64,000 nucleotides of DNA. Origin: Alphaproteobacteria bacterium (lineage in GTDB: Bacteria > Pseudomonadota > Alphaproteobacteria > Rickettsiales > SXRF01). Shown here piece after piece: positions 62,976 to 64,000 of this stretch. Every line of letters begins with the position of its first letter. Within the stretch, counting starts at the first letter, position 1. The stretch covers positions 1 through 64,000 of the forward strand of contig JAGVLO010000007.1 in the NCBI GenBank assembly GCA_020049775.1. Direction: 5' to 3'. Both the position numbers and the translations under genes were made by a program. Below the pieces are notes generated by a model. That model ran no database searches. It had not been told where the DNA came from and saw only the letters and a program-made list of their open reading frames with translations.

Positions 62976-64000
62976 ATGGCAAAAGCAACGCATAGATGCC
63001 TGCTTTCAGTTATTGGTATTATTTTTTGTCTATTGCTAAATACAGGGCAGGCACAAGCGGTGCCTCTTATCCGTGACGCAGAAATCGAGCATACGCTGCG
63101 CACCTATGCCAACCCTATTTTCCGTAGCAACGGGCTAAAACCGTCAGCCGTAAAAATATTCATTGTAAATGACGACATCCTCAATGCCTATGTCGCCGGT
63201 GGTTCAAACATGTTTCTCTACACAGGACTCATAAAGTCCTGCACCACACCCGATATGTTGCTTGGCGTTATAGCACACGAAACCGGCCACATCTCCGGCG
63301 GCCATCTCGCACAGGGCGCGGAAAAACTTAAAAACGCCGAGCTTGGTACAATCATGACATTCGTGCTTGGCGCTGCTGCCGCTGCCGCATCAGGCAGCCC
63401 AGATGTCGCCGCGGCGGTAATTACTGGCGGGCAAAGCACTGTCGCACGTAATTTTTTGGCCTTTACCCGCGCCCATGAAGAAGCTGCCGACCAGTCGGCA
63501 CTGAATGCGCTGGATAAACTCAATATCTCAGCAAGCGGCATGGTAAAAGTGTTTGAACTTCTGCGCCGTCATGACCGCGAACGCAGCAAATCACGAGACC
63601 CCTACCTGCTCACCCACCCCCTCACCAATCTGCGTATTGAGCATGTGCGCAATCACGTTGAAAAATCTAAAATTCCGGAAGGACACTACCCCAGCCAGTA
63701 TGAGCTGATGCATAAGCGCATGATAGCAAAACTTTACGGCTTTCTTGAAACACCAGAACGCACCTTGATGAAATACCCGCAGTCAGACAAGTCCGTAGCC
63801 GGACGTATGGCGCGCGCAATCGCCTATTACAAGATGCCGGATCTTAATAAATCAATGCAGGAAATGGAAAGCCTGCTGGCGGAATACCCTAACGACCCCT
63901 TTTTCCACGAACTTAAAGGGCAGATTCTATTTGAGAATAACCGTGTTAAGGAGTCTTTGACATCTTACCAAAGGGCCGTGCAACTGCTTCCGGATTCGGC
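62976..64000 (+). CDS. M48 family metalloprotease with TPR-like region, BepA-like (partial at right edge)
   Basis: The frame starts at ATG 62976, 5 bases after rne, and runs off the window. It has a signal peptide (MAKATHRCLL ... GQAQA), an M48 domain with IVNDDILNAYVAGGSNMFLYTGL, the zinc motif HETGH (IAHETGHISGGHLA) and the distal EEAADQSAL with the third ligand, then helical repeats that look like TPR units (SVAGRMARAIAYYKM, LAEYPNDPFFHELKGQI). This is the BepA/YfgC layout, periplasmic proteases that guard outer-membrane protein assembly. Confidence 0.9.
   Translation, partial: MAKATHRCLLSVIGIIFCLLLNTGQAQAVPLIRDAEIEHTLRTYANPIFRSNGLKPSAVKIFIVNDDILNAYVAGGSNMFLYTGLIKSCTTPDMLLGVIAHETGHISGGHLAQGAEKLKNAELGTIMTFVLGAAAAAASGSPDVAAAVITGGQSTVARNFLAFTRAHEEAADQSALNALDKLNISASGMVKVFELLRRHDRERSKSRDPYLLTHPLTNLRIEHVRNHVEKSKIPEGHYPSQYELMHKRMIAKLYGFLETPERTLMKYPQSDKSVAGRMARAIAYYKMPDLNKSMQEMESLLAEYPNDPFFHELKGQILFENNRVKESLTSYQRAVQLLPDS

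Overview
The window is a 64 kb piece of an alphaproteobacterial chromosome. The evidence is the CckA-type hybrid kinase next to flhB, the order flgB-flgC-fliE-fliQ-fliR-flhB, a HisZ-type hisZ beside purA, an RNase E with an acidic insertion in its S1 domain, and a long Rickettsia/Thermus-type isocitrate dehydrogenase. A CsrA and an FlhB-like C-terminal paralogue in the flagellar cluster suggest a flagellated lineage outside the classical Rhizobiales. I cannot name the genus; a Micavibrio-like or deep-branching alphaproteobacterium is a guess.

Layout. 1-6987 looks like the right end of an integrative or prophage-like element. It holds a metal-sensing CnrY/CnrX-like pair running off the left edge, an XRE repressor with a small membrane protein, C-rich iteron-like repeats, a replication-type protein with a DnaA domain I-like C-terminus, a DUF6362-like protein, and a large serine recombinase. 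The recombinase reading frame ends inside a tRNA-Val gene, the likely attachment site. Its ribosome binding site lies in a perfect inverted repeat, and the same leader can form a competing stem, so an RNA switch is proposed.

7073-20279 is accessory. It has tRNA-Arg, a diheme cytochrome-like protein with a His-rich segment, and a five-gene minus-strand operon: a HExxH peptidase + VWA protein, a MoxR-like AAA+ ATPase with a very long C-terminal extension, a small protein, a zincin-like protein whose HExxH is altered to EEILH, and a calcineurin-like phosphoesterase. A gene of unknown function is divergent to it. This operon is my best candidate for an undescribed system.

20293-23995 is an SGNH / SxtJ / DUF5989 / carbamoyltransferase cluster that probably decorates a surface glycan or secreted metabolite. 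24111-28463 carries ogt, an orphan sulfate-binding protein, a low-molecular-weight tyrosine phosphatase, nnr and acyP. 28466-34214 is a divergent flagellar export and rod cluster. 34290-36848 is a CckA split into two reading frames by in-frame stops.

The rest is mostly housekeeping: recA, alaS, icd, psd-pssA, hisZ-purA, mnmA, prfB (with its programmed frameshift), mrcA, amiC, rne and the start of an M48 protease-TPR gene. Among these are a ceramidase-like membrane protein, a SemiSWEET, a pseudokinase/membrane protein pair and an alpha-carbonic anhydrase homologue missing one zinc ligand.
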